A stretch of DNA of 44,175 nucleotides, taken from DASRHT01 sp035293765 (GTDB taxonomy: Bacteria > Chloroflexota > Ktedonobacteria > Ktedonobacterales > Ktedonobacteraceae). The notes below the pieces were generated by a model. That model was not told the origin of the DNA and did no database searches. It was given only the letters and a program-made list of their open reading frames with translations. The stretch spans positions 1 through 44,175 of the forward strand of contig DATGMF010000011.1 of NCBI GenBank assembly GCA_035293765.1, in the 5' to 3' direction. Each line of letters begins with the position of its first letter. The stretch's first letter is position 1. A program made the position numbers and the translations under genes. Below, in pieces: positions 18,601 to 24,781 of the stretch.

Positions 18601-19899
18601 GAGATCGCGGGAGTGGCCCCTACCAACGAGCAATGGCGAGGGTATCTGAGGGAGTTGCTCCCCGAGTATATGCTGCCCTCAGCCTATATTACGCTGGCTG
18701 CGTTGCCCTTGACGCCGAACGGCAAAGTTGATTATCAGGCACTCACGGCTATTGCTGCGCAGAGGCCAGAGTTACAAAAGCAATCGGTTGTGCCACGAGA
18801 TCATCTGGAAGCGTGGCTGGTGCAGCTCTGGCAAAAAATCCTGGCAATCAATCCCGTTGGCATCATGGATAATTTCTTTGATCTGGGCGGGAACTCGTTT
18901 CTAGCCGTACGCTTGATGGCCCATATTCAGCGCCAGTATCAGCATAAACTGCCGCTCTCGTACCTCTTTCAGGAGGGAACAATTGAAGCTCTGGCTCGAA
19001 AGATCCGTCAAAGCTTCCAACAAGCGCCGCGTTCTCCTATCGTGTTGTTGCAGCAAGGAAGCGAGCGGCTGTCATTATTCTGTGTGCATCCGGGAGGCGG
19101 AAGCGTGCTCTGCTACCGGGACCTGGTACGACACCTGGGCCGCGAATTGACCGTTTATGGGGTAGAGGACCTGCGCCTTTACTCTGATGAAGCCGTCCCG
19201 GCGTTCTCCCGTCTCGAAGAAATGGCCGCCTTTTACGTTGCAGCTTTGCGTACCGTTCAGCCGGAGGGGCCATATTTGCTGAGTGGCTGGTCTTTTGGCG
19301 GGTTGATGGCATTTGAAATGGCCCGCCAACTGTATCAGCAGGGGCAACGTATTGTGCTGCTGGCAATGTTTGATACGCAGCCTCCCCCGCTTCTCAGCGA
19401 ACTGATAGATGTTGATGAAAGTGTGGCGCTGGCGCGTTTTGCGCAACAGCAAGCGAATGAGGCGGGTAAGGAGCTATCGCTCTCATTCGAGAAGTTAAGT
19501 AAGCTGGACAGCGCCGCGCAGATCCGCTATATTCTGCAACAGATGCAGCAGCAACAGATAGCTCTTCCAGAGGAGATCTTCCCCTGGGTTGAACGCTTTC
19601 TCCAGCGCACGCGAGCCGACAGGCAGATGATCCAGAGCTACCGGCCCGGCGTGTTTCCAGGGCCAATTACCTTCTTTCAAGCTGATGTTGCCACCTCTGA
19701 TAACCCCAAGCCCCTTTCCGACGAGCTTGAGCAAATGTACTTTCGACCAGCCTATGGCTGGGAGGCATACTCTGATCGACCAGTGCGTATATGTGTAATG
19801 CCTGGCACGCATGATACGTTGATGAACGCTCCTGCCGTGCAGTTAATTGCAGAAGAGTTAAAGCAGTATATTAATGAAATAGCTTTTAAAAGTATCTAA
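15652..19899 (+). CDS. Terminal nonribosomal peptide synthetase module, C-A-T-TE
   Basis: 1415 residues, starting on the base after the previous stop (TAGATG), so translation is probably coupled. Domains: C (LSFAQKRMWFL ~46; HHIVSDGW ~178), A (from ~513; YTSGSTGQPKG ~662; NFYGPTETT ~799; LPLTPNGKVDY ~1019), T (LGGNSFLAVRL ~1080), type I thioesterase (~1130-1410) with nucleophile motif GWSFGG (Ser ~1214) and a likely catalytic His in PGTHDT near the end. The TE would release the finished peptide by hydrolysis or cyclisation. The eye-read A-domain code DMPQIGFVWK is not one I can assign. Between motifs A8 and A10 (~955-990) lies a Gly/Pro-rich segment coming from a REP-like GGGGGCAGGGCTCGCCCC palindrome and an inverted copy of the 24-bp repeat found in the two preceding genes. 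It is the last gene of the NRPS operon. Confidence 0.95.
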   Translation: MSDSARRTTKLTEERRLLLQALLEEKGIAAAAAHTIKRINNPGHAPLSFAQKRMWFLDQLQPNSAFYTMFEAFHLRGPLSFSVLERSYNELLKRHNILRTRFVIIDEEPVQLILPHAWTYIPEIDLRACSSQERELLLHHLATQEAEQPFVLGQGPLLRAWLIALSEEEYVLFLTMHHIVSDGWSVAILVQELATLYRAFVTGKPSPFADLPIQFTDYAYWQQEWLKSEQFLTQLTYWKQRLSSAPALLELPTDYPRPSIQSYRGRQIFFTLPSPLLAQLKVQCVKEGVTPFMWLLATFQAVLYRYSGQEDILVGSPMAGRKYPELEELIGYFANTLVLRAQLNGSQTFRELLKQVKEVTLDAFAHQEMPFEKLVEELQIERSLSHNPLFQVMFVLQNLPPSTLALPNLQVQSRLLGEHKTTRFDLTLALEESVEGNEKGLPLLVGSVEYNSDLFAPRTMQRFVEHFRELLTQTLADPGQHIVHMRLLTQYEYQEIVINWNQEQQFLPAPFCLHHLFEQQVTRTPDAAALVSTEQTLTYRQIDQQANRLAHFLRGLQVGPEVPVALYLERSSALLVSILGILKAGGTYVPFDLRTPPQRLSYMLEDTQAPIIITRQHLQASLPASRRRIVCLENLWSLLASYPDDMPPESGAKPENLAYIIYTSGSTGQPKGVQITHAAVCNLLSAMCNDLAVNENAVIAALASCSFDMSVPELFLPLICGAQEVLFDRESVLEPGLLLTLLRRYGVTCMQATPTMWSLLLEAGLLEMHPSMTLICGAEALPWGLATQLLQARCPLYNFYGPTETTVWSMQHQIQLADGQTLIGRPLANTQVYILDQYWQPVPVGVPGELYIGGSGLARGYLNRPAITAERFVPHPFAAEPGARLYRTGDLVRYRRNGTIEYLGRCDRQIKLHGFRIEPGEIENALRQHPAIRDAVVHVCADQPGQKRLVAYLVYKRGGRARPGPEQDDAGQPVAPWLPDSSWEIAGVAPTNEQWRGYLRELLPEYMLPSAYITLAALPLTPNGKVDYQALTAIAAQRPELQKQSVVPRDHLEAWLVQLWQKILAINPVGIMDNFFDLGGNSFLAVRLMAHIQRQYQHKLPLSYLFQEGTIEALARKIRQSFQQAPRSPIVLLQQGSERLSLFCVHPGGGSVLCYRDLVRHLGRELTVYGVEDLRLYSDEAVPAFSRLEEMAAFYVAALRTVQPEGPYLLSGWSFGGLMAFEMARQLYQQGQRIVLLAMFDTQPPPLLSELIDVDESVALARFAQQQANEAGKELSLSFEKLSKLDSAAQIRYILQQMQQQQIALPEEIFPWVERFLQRTRADRQMIQSYRPGVFPGPITFFQADVATSDNPKPLSDELEQMYFRPAYGWEAYSDRPVRICVMPGTHDTLMNAPAVQLIAEELKQYINEIAFKSI
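18523..18602. repeat. REP-like palindrome plus inverted 24-bp repeat copy (inside A domain)
   Basis: A GC-rich palindrome (GGGGGCAGGGCTCGCCCCGG) at 18523-18542 is followed at 18582-18602 by the reverse complement of the 24-bp unit core with one mismatch (GATTCATCGTGGGA for GCTTCATCGTGGGA). Both are in frame inside the last synthetase. Confidence 0.65.
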
Positions 19900-20041
19900 T
19901 GCGTTACTCTTGACATCCACTCAATACTATGTGAGCAGGCAGTAAGCGAATCACTAACTGTCGAAAGGTTTCAGTCGAGGAATTTTCACGTTCGTACTCA
20001 CAAAAGTATTCATAAGGTATTCTGGCTTCTAAGATGGGTGG

Positions 20042-20221
20042 TTAAGAAAGGCCCGCTTCTTCTCGCATTTCTCTATGAACTGAGGCTAATGGAGTTTCAC
20101 CTGTTTTGATCTTCCCGCCCAGGCCATTCCAAAGCTGAGCATTTGGAGGAAATGTTCGGTAAAGCATCAACACATGTTGTTGATAGCAACAGAAGCAGAT
20201 AGTATATGGCAACTCTATCAT
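20042..20221 (-). pseudogene. Truncated Nudix hydrolase (MutT-like) fragment
   Basis: A 59-codon frame on the minus strand from ATG at 20221 to TAA at 20042. It encodes a complete Nudix box: GGKIKTGE, then seven residues, then REMREEAGL, which fits GX5EX7REUXEEXGU. The N-terminal half (TICFCCYQQHVLMLYR...LWNGLGGKI) also looks like a normal 8-oxo-dGTP diphosphatase-type start. Full Nudix proteins have about 130-160 residues, so the C-terminal half is missing and the frame is probably a remnant. Its ATG overlaps the stop of the upstream gene as ATGA, typical of translational coupling, so it was once, or still is, part of that operon. The downstream frame after the stop does not resemble the rest of the family. 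Confidence 0.75.
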
Positions 20222-20682
20222 GCAGTGCGTCTCTCAGCCAGATCTTCCGCAATTTCGTACTTGTTGGCGTAGATCCGCTTGCTCACAAAGATGTTCCGCC
20301 GCTTAAATGGCTCTGGTGATTCCTCCCTTAGCCGTTCACGAATCTCCTCCAGATGTGCATGAGGAGAGTCATACCAGGGCTCAGGAAGCCGTTCGTAAAC
20401 AGGATCAAAAACCCACTTTGGACAGGGGATATTGTATTTATGGCAGAAGTATTCGACGGAGGCGGCGCAAAACACAGCCCACTGAAGTTGTTCGAGTGTA
20501 GGCTTCTCCGGCATCTCCAGCGGTTCTTTTACGAGCATTTTGCGCTTGTTTTTGTGGTAGTCATACCAACTGTTCATGAAGTTGCCAAGAGGCACCCAGG
20601 GATTTGGTTTCTGTGCATCCAGCATATCCTGGCAGATCTCCTGGTATGTTAGCCTCATTGTCTGCGGCGTGTTAGTAAACAT
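20218..20682 (-). CDS. Hypothetical protein next to a nucleotidyltransferase
   Basis: 154 residues, soluble, with no signal peptide or membrane segment. I do not recognise the family. Visible features are a central helical, aromatic-rich part (LEQLQWAVFCAASVEYFCHKY), the short motif CPKWVFDPVYERLPEPWYDS, and a basic C-terminus (FKRRNIFVSKRIYANKYE). It lies 61 bp downstream of a DUF6036-like nucleotidyltransferase on the same strand. I recall C-termini of the FKRRNIFVS type in small proteins paired with such nucleotidyltransferases, so a two-gene functional unit, possibly toxin-antitoxin-like, is a reasonable inference but not proven. The stop overlaps the ATG of the Nudix fragment. Confidence 0.7.
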   Translation of the reverse strand: MFTNTPQTMRLTYQEICQDMLDAQKPNPWVPLGNFMNSWYDYHKNKRKMLVKEPLEMPEKPTLEQLQWAVFCAASVEYFCHKYNIPCPKWVFDPVYERLPEPWYDSPHAHLEEIRERLREESPEPFKRRNIFVSKRIYANKYEIAEDLAERRTA

Positions 20683-20743
20683 TGCTTCTCTTCCAATTCC
20701 TCAACTCGGATTTCCTCTTTTATCATTGTAGCATATATTTGAT

Positions 20744-21292
20744 TTATGGGAACCATGTGTCTAGCGTTAGATGGACGCGATATTCCCGCTGAAATCGGCT
20801 TTCAATGTAGCGATCCAGGATAGCCTGAGCTTGCTCTCGTGTAGTGATGTCAAGGTCGTGAAGTAATGCCTCGATGTCGGGGCGGTCTTTTCGTCTATCT
20901 GCGAACAGTTTCAAGGCTAAGATAAAGTCGCGAGGCGGCCAGAAAATCTGGAGCATGCCGTAGGTTGTCCACAATTCCATTGATTGTGGGCTAAGTCCAC
21001 CAAGCAGGCTGAATGACACATCGTTGAGCCATTTTCGTGGCAACCCATGACGACGAGCGATCTCGCGTATAGCGGCGTAAAAGTGTTTGGTTTGCTTATC
21101 GGGCCGGGTTGAATCAGGAATGTTTAGCGGGTAGATGTCTATATCTTCGGTGCTTTGCCGGTTGTGCAATGTCAGGATCATATAAGCCCCGCCAATAAGC
21201 ATTACCTGTACAGGCTCGCTAAACTTCTTTTCTAGCTCGGCTCCTAGCTCCTGAAGCAACGATGTGATGTCGTGTCTATTCAATTCCTTCAT
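20744..21292 (-). CDS. DUF6036-like nucleotidyltransferase
   Basis: 182 residues. The N-terminal half has the minimal nucleotidyltransferase signature: LIGGAYMIL (Gly34-Gly35) followed by HNRQSTEDIDIYPL with the acidic pair Asp50/Asp52, resembling AbiEii and DUF6036 proteins. The C-terminal half is helical, with a basic FILALKLFADRRKDRPDIEALL segment typical of this group, where it follows the catalytic domain. Related enzymes transfer nucleotides to RNA or protein and often act as toxins or defence factors. It is followed by the unknown 154-aa gene and the Nudix remnant on the same strand. Family assignment is fairly sure; substrate and role are unknown. Confidence 0.8.
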   Translation of the reverse strand: MKELNRHDITSLLQELGAELEKKFSEPVQVMLIGGAYMILTLHNRQSTEDIDIYPLNIPDSTRPDKQTKHFYAAIREIARRHGLPRKWLNDVSFSLLGGLSPQSMELWTTYGMLQIFWPPRDFILALKLFADRRKDRPDIEALLHDLDITTREQAQAILDRYIESRFQREYRVHLTLDTWFP

Positions 21293-21340
21293 GACAAATC
21301 CTCCTCCATGACAACTTTTCCTCCTACGCCCTTAATTATA

Positions 21341-22606
21341 TCATAACTCCTTAATCGGTCGTGCTTCCCGAACATGCCTGTTAAACGTCACGGCGATGGC
21401 AAGAATAAATTGCGGGATGAAGAGCACGATTACCGACATGACCGGTCCGATAGTCTGGAGCAGGATGCCGGTGAGGGCAAAGCCTAGCGGCTGGCTGCCG
21501 AAGGCGATCAGGCGGAAGACGCTGTTAACGCGCCCCCGCAGATGATCGGGAATGATGGTCATGCGGTAGCTATACTGCACGACCATGTAAAGCGGAACGA
21601 CGCTGTAGCTGAGGCCGTTGACGATGCCCAGAAGCAGCGGGTTGGGCGCGACGGCGTAAAGTAGCCAGGACAGCGCCCAGAACCAGGTCGCACCGATCAT
21701 CACCCGTGCGAAGCCAAAACGATTTTGCAGCGGACTTGCCAGTAGCGCACCCAGAATGCTGCCAGCTCCCCCGCCCGCGAAGATCAGGCCAATGGTGGCA
21801 GGCGAGGCGTGCATGCCCTGCGCCAGGACGATCATGATCAGGCCATAGCCGACGCAGGGAGTAGTCAGCCCTCCGGTGAGGATGGCAATAAAGCGGAGCA
21901 GAGGATGATGCCAGAGCCATACCAGCCCCTCTTTAACTTCTCCCCACAAGTTCAGCGGCGCTATCGTTCGCTCTTCCTGAAACTGAGCCTTGATGAAGCA
22001 GAGGGAGACGACCGAGGCTGTGTATGATAGCGCATCGCCCAGAAATGGCAGCATGCTGGAGATACCGTACAGCCCGCCTCCGATGGAGGGGCCAAGCATC
22101 AAGGCGCTGGAGAATATGACCTCATTATGCCCGTTGGCCGCTGGGATCTGTTCCCTGGATACGATATGCGGGATGGCTGTGGATTCCGCCATCTGGAAAA
22201 AAACAAAAAGGATGCCCTCGATGAGGGTGACGAAGTAGAGCTGGGTGATGGTCAAGACGCCTAGAGCAAAGGCGAAAGGAATGCTGCCAAGCGCAATGGC
22301 TCGCCCTGTATCGCACAGGATCATCACGCGTTTGCGGTTCCAGCGATCAGCAAGCGCGCCTGCCGGCAGGCTGAAGAGGGCATAGGCCAGACCGCGAAGA
22401 GCGGTGATTAACCCGGTCTGAGCGGGTGAATGCGTGATAGCCAGGATCAGAAGCGGAAAAGCAAGCTGCGAAATCTGTGTCCCAATGGACGATACCGCCT
22501 GCCCGCTCAGTAGCAGCAGGAAATCCTGGTTGCGCCATAATGGGATGGCCCGCTTAGGTTTGACGGCGGCCTGTAGCTCCGATGAATCCTGTTGTATTGT
22601 TGACAT
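21341..22606 (-). CDS. MFS transporter (MFS_3 / EntS-type exporter)
   Basis: 421 residues from the chosen ATG at 22606 (MSTIQQDSS), which has an AAAGGAGC ribosome site; a longer frame up to 22738 lacks such a site and its extra N-terminus is not transporter-like. About twelve membrane segments are visible, with the family motif GALADRWNRKRVMILCD between segments 2 and 3 and DHLRGRVNSVFRL in the second half, both typical of MFS_3 exporters of the EntS/macrolide-efflux type. These proton-driven carriers export siderophores, antibiotics or peptides. It lies about 1.4 kb beyond the NRPS operon on the other strand, so a role in exporting the NRPS product or in self-resistance is possible but only inferred. 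Confidence 0.88.
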   Translation of the reverse strand: MSTIQQDSSELQAAVKPKRAIPLWRNQDFLLLLSGQAVSSIGTQISQLAFPLLILAITHSPAQTGLITALRGLAYALFSLPAGALADRWNRKRVMILCDTGRAIALGSIPFAFALGVLTITQLYFVTLIEGILFVFFQMAESTAIPHIVSREQIPAANGHNEVIFSSALMLGPSIGGGLYGISSMLPFLGDALSYTASVVSLCFIKAQFQEERTIAPLNLWGEVKEGLVWLWHHPLLRFIAILTGGLTTPCVGYGLIMIVLAQGMHASPATIGLIFAGGGAGSILGALLASPLQNRFGFARVMIGATWFWALSWLLYAVAPNPLLLGIVNGLSYSVVPLYMVVQYSYRMTIIPDHLRGRVNSVFRLIAFGSQPLGFALTGILLQTIGPVMSVIVLFIPQFILAIAVTFNRHVREARPIKEL

Positions 22607-23131
22607 AAGGCTCAGCTCCTTTATCGAGGGCGAACAGTAATGACGGCTAAATAAATCTTTGGAAATAAAGGGTACGGGGCTCGCAAGAGACAGCAAGGAG
22701 CGGCGCCGGCGCGTTGTGGGCAATAATATACCCGCCACGACGGCTGTACCCGGCGATACGTGCCAGACGGCTAAGAGATGGGGAAACAGAGCGTTTTAAA
22801 AGATGCGTTTGAAGGGTGTTGCCCCTCTAGTCAGGGGAGGCAACTGCATCGAAGGATTGGTGCCTGTTCCTGCCACGTAAGCCCGGCGAGATCGCCTACG
22901 CGGCAAACTGGCGCAAGTTGTATGAAACCTAAAGTGAGTAACATATGTTGATCTTTCTAAAATGATAGTTTTCGATAAAATGCTACCACGCTTCTGCTTA
23001 CATTGTCAAGGCAAAATTTGTCATGCGCAATCCCCCGCCTCCTTGATTTATGCCAAACAAAAGTCTATGCTTAAAAATGAGCTATACGTATTATCAGCAT
23101 GGTAGAAAACAGTATGAGGAGATACTCGGCT
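22607..23131. other. Intergenic region with a GTTGCCCC hairpin
   Basis: No convincing gene. An imperfect hairpin at 22818-22844 pairs GTTGCC with GGCAAC around CCCT/AGGGG and resembles the GTTGCCCCTAC repeats elsewhere in the window. A frame open from 22831 to 22929 without a start codon (ending KPGEIAYAANWRKLYET) may be a gene remnant that I cannot identify. The region lies between divergent genes and should hold both promoters, but I cannot place them firmly. Confidence 0.5.
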
Positions 23132-23869
23132 ATGACGGATCAGCATGAAATTGAGGCGTATAACTATAGTGTCTTTGAAGGCAAAGAAGATTTTCTCAGC
23201 TTCCGCACGTTGCTGCAAATAGGGTCGCAGGCTCCCGATTTTTCGGTTACCCTGGCGGAAACGGGGGCGCAGGCAAAATTGAGCGATTACTGGCGGGAGC
23301 AAGACCTGGTGATCGAGTTTGGTTCATACACCTGACCATATTGCTCATTGGCGGCGCCAATGCTAGAACCAATGGCAAAAGAGTATGGGCCAAAGGGTTT
23401 TAACTTCGTCTTTGTGTATGCGCGAGAGGCTCACCCTGGCGAGCACTACGGGCCGCATCGCAGTATGGAGCAGAAGCTGGCTCATGCACGAGCATTCAAG
23501 GAGGCCCTTCATATAGAGCGCCCGATCCTGGTGGATGACCTGATTGGAACCGGCCACAGAATGTATGGAGCCTTGCCCAATATGACCTATGTGATTGGAC
23601 GCAGCGGGCGCGTGCTCTTTCGTTCGGACTGGACTGATGCTCCAACGCTTGAGTTTTTTCTCAAATATTCGCTCTCGATACGCGAGCGTCGCCGTTCAGG
23701 GGAACGCTTGACAGGCTTCTACGCCGAATTTATGGGCTACCGCGGCTCCGACCGCGAGAAATTTTGGCAGGGGCTGGAAGTGGCCGGACCTCAGGCTACC
23801 GAAGATTTTGCTCGCGCCATGCAACGCTGGAATAGCCAGGGGGATAACCCGGGCAGCCTGGAAGGATAA
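23132..23869 (+). CDS. Candidate selenoprotein: iodothyronine deiodinase / peroxiredoxin-like, in-frame TGA as Sec
   Basis: Two open stretches in the same frame are separated only by a TGA at 23333-23335. Read through, they give a 245-residue thioredoxin-fold protein: LLQIGSQAPDFSV (AhpC/TSA-like start), then DLVIEFGSYT-U68-PYC71, then FVYAREAHPGEHY (~94-106). This matches deiodinase-family proteins, in which the catalytic residue after FGSxT is Sec or Cys. A perfect 7-bp hairpin lies 10 nt past the TGA, placed like a bacterial SECIS. Start chosen at 23132 because of GAGGAGA nine bases upstream; ATGs at 23099 and 23114 are possible. Likely a selenol-dependent redox enzyme, with U-P-Y-C resembling a CxxC motif; the substrate is unknown and iodothyronine is unlikely. 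The alternative is a Cys-to-stop pseudogene, since TGA is one change from TGC/TGT. Confidence 0.75.
23346..23362 (+). promoter_or_regulatory. SECIS-like hairpin downstream of in-frame TGA
   Basis: CATTGGC (23346-23352) and GCCAATG (23356-23362) form a perfect 7-bp stem with loop GGC. The loop starts 17 nt after the TGA, inside the 16-37 nt window known for bacterial SECIS elements, and has G in its first two positions as those elements require. Confidence 0.6.
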
Positions 23870-23981
23870 GCTATTGTTCTCTTGATGCAATATTCCTCTA
23901 CTCGCCCACACGATGAATATGTGGGCGCGCTACCATATGCACTTAAATACCGGAGAATTCATTCTAATGGAGGGAATAACT

Positions 23982-24683
23982 ATGATGAAACATTCTACAT
24001 CTTATGCAGAGCAGGCATCTGTGTCTACTGCTTTCACCTTTCAGCGCGTGAGTCTGGCGGCCTGCATCATTCTCGCGTCGCTGAGCATCTCGCTCTACCT
24101 CGTCTCCTGGGAGGGAAACCAGCGCCAGCCTCTCATCGACGCCGCAGTTGCTGGTTCGACCGGCAACACGCTGCACTTCATTGGCGCCGTCGCGGCCTCC
24201 TTCTTCCTGCCGCTGGGCTATCTGGGCATGTCGTTGCTGGGCATGCGGCGCGCTCCCTGGCTGGCAACCATCTCTGCCGCCCTCTCCCTGGTTGGCTGGA
24301 TTCCCTGGGCCGCGCTCATGGGCCTCGACTCTCTAGCTTACGATATTAACCTGGTCGGCAGCACCCCACAGTTTGCTGCGCTCTGGACGCGCTTCAACGG
24401 CGACGTTGTCATGACGACCTTCCTGCTCATCTACGTTATCGGCCACCTGCTCAGCGCCGTGCTCATTGGCTTCATGCTTGGTCGGCTGCGAATCGTACCC
24501 ATATGGGCTGCCTGGGCCTTTGCCCTTACCAGCCCGCTTACCATCGTCATCTTTCCTATACACAATCTCGTTTTCCAGGATATACTCAAATATCTCATCT
24601 GCGCTCTCTGGAGCATAGGGGCTGTTCCTGCCGCTCTGGCTATGCTTAAAAACAAAGACCTGGGCTCCACCCAAATATCCTAA
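23982..24683 (+). CDS. Multi-pass membrane protein, DUF4386-like
   Basis: 233 residues from ATG 23982, chosen because GGAGGG lies about eight bases upstream; the frame is open back to 23913 but without a site. Roughly six to seven hydrophobic segments are visible (for example VSLAACIILASLSISLYLV, TLHFIGAVAASFFLPLGYLGM, ATISAALSLVGWIPWAALM, TTFLLIYVIGHLLSAVLIGFML, AAWAFALTSPLTIVIF and LICALWSIGAVPAALAM). There are no enzymatic motifs. The pattern is like small conserved integral membrane proteins of the DUF4386 sort, but I do not recognise the family with certainty. It follows the candidate selenoprotein on the same strand after ~110 bp and precedes a lipoprotein gene by ~100 bp. Function unknown. 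Confidence 0.8.
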   Translation: MMKHSTSYAEQASVSTAFTFQRVSLAACIILASLSISLYLVSWEGNQRQPLIDAAVAGSTGNTLHFIGAVAASFFLPLGYLGMSLLGMRRAPWLATISAALSLVGWIPWAALMGLDSLAYDINLVGSTPQFAALWTRFNGDVVMTTFLLIYVIGHLLSAVLIGFMLGRLRIVPIWAAWAFALTSPLTIVIFPIHNLVFQDILKYLICALWSIGAVPAALAMLKNKDLGSTQIS

Positions 24684-24781
24684 AAGCGGTACGATAAATA
24701 TCAAAATTTTGTTATACTATGGCGGAGCATTTCGTCTCAATGTATACGATATGTTGCAAATAATCTGGGTAGGGGGCAAGC

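Noticed and set aside
19908..19935. TTGACA followed by TACTAT after the last NRPS gene as a promoter
   Set aside because: The spacing is about 9 bp instead of 16-18 and there is no plus-strand gene downstream.
22831..22929. Open stretch ending KPGEIAYAANWRKLYET as a gene
   Set aside because: No start codon, only 33 codons, and no recognised family; noted only as a possible remnant.
23333..23348. Treating the gene as two separate ORFs or as a frameshift
   Set aside because: Both parts are in the same frame, so no frameshift is needed. The second part has no ribosome site and starts in the middle of the thioredoxin fold at a TTG.
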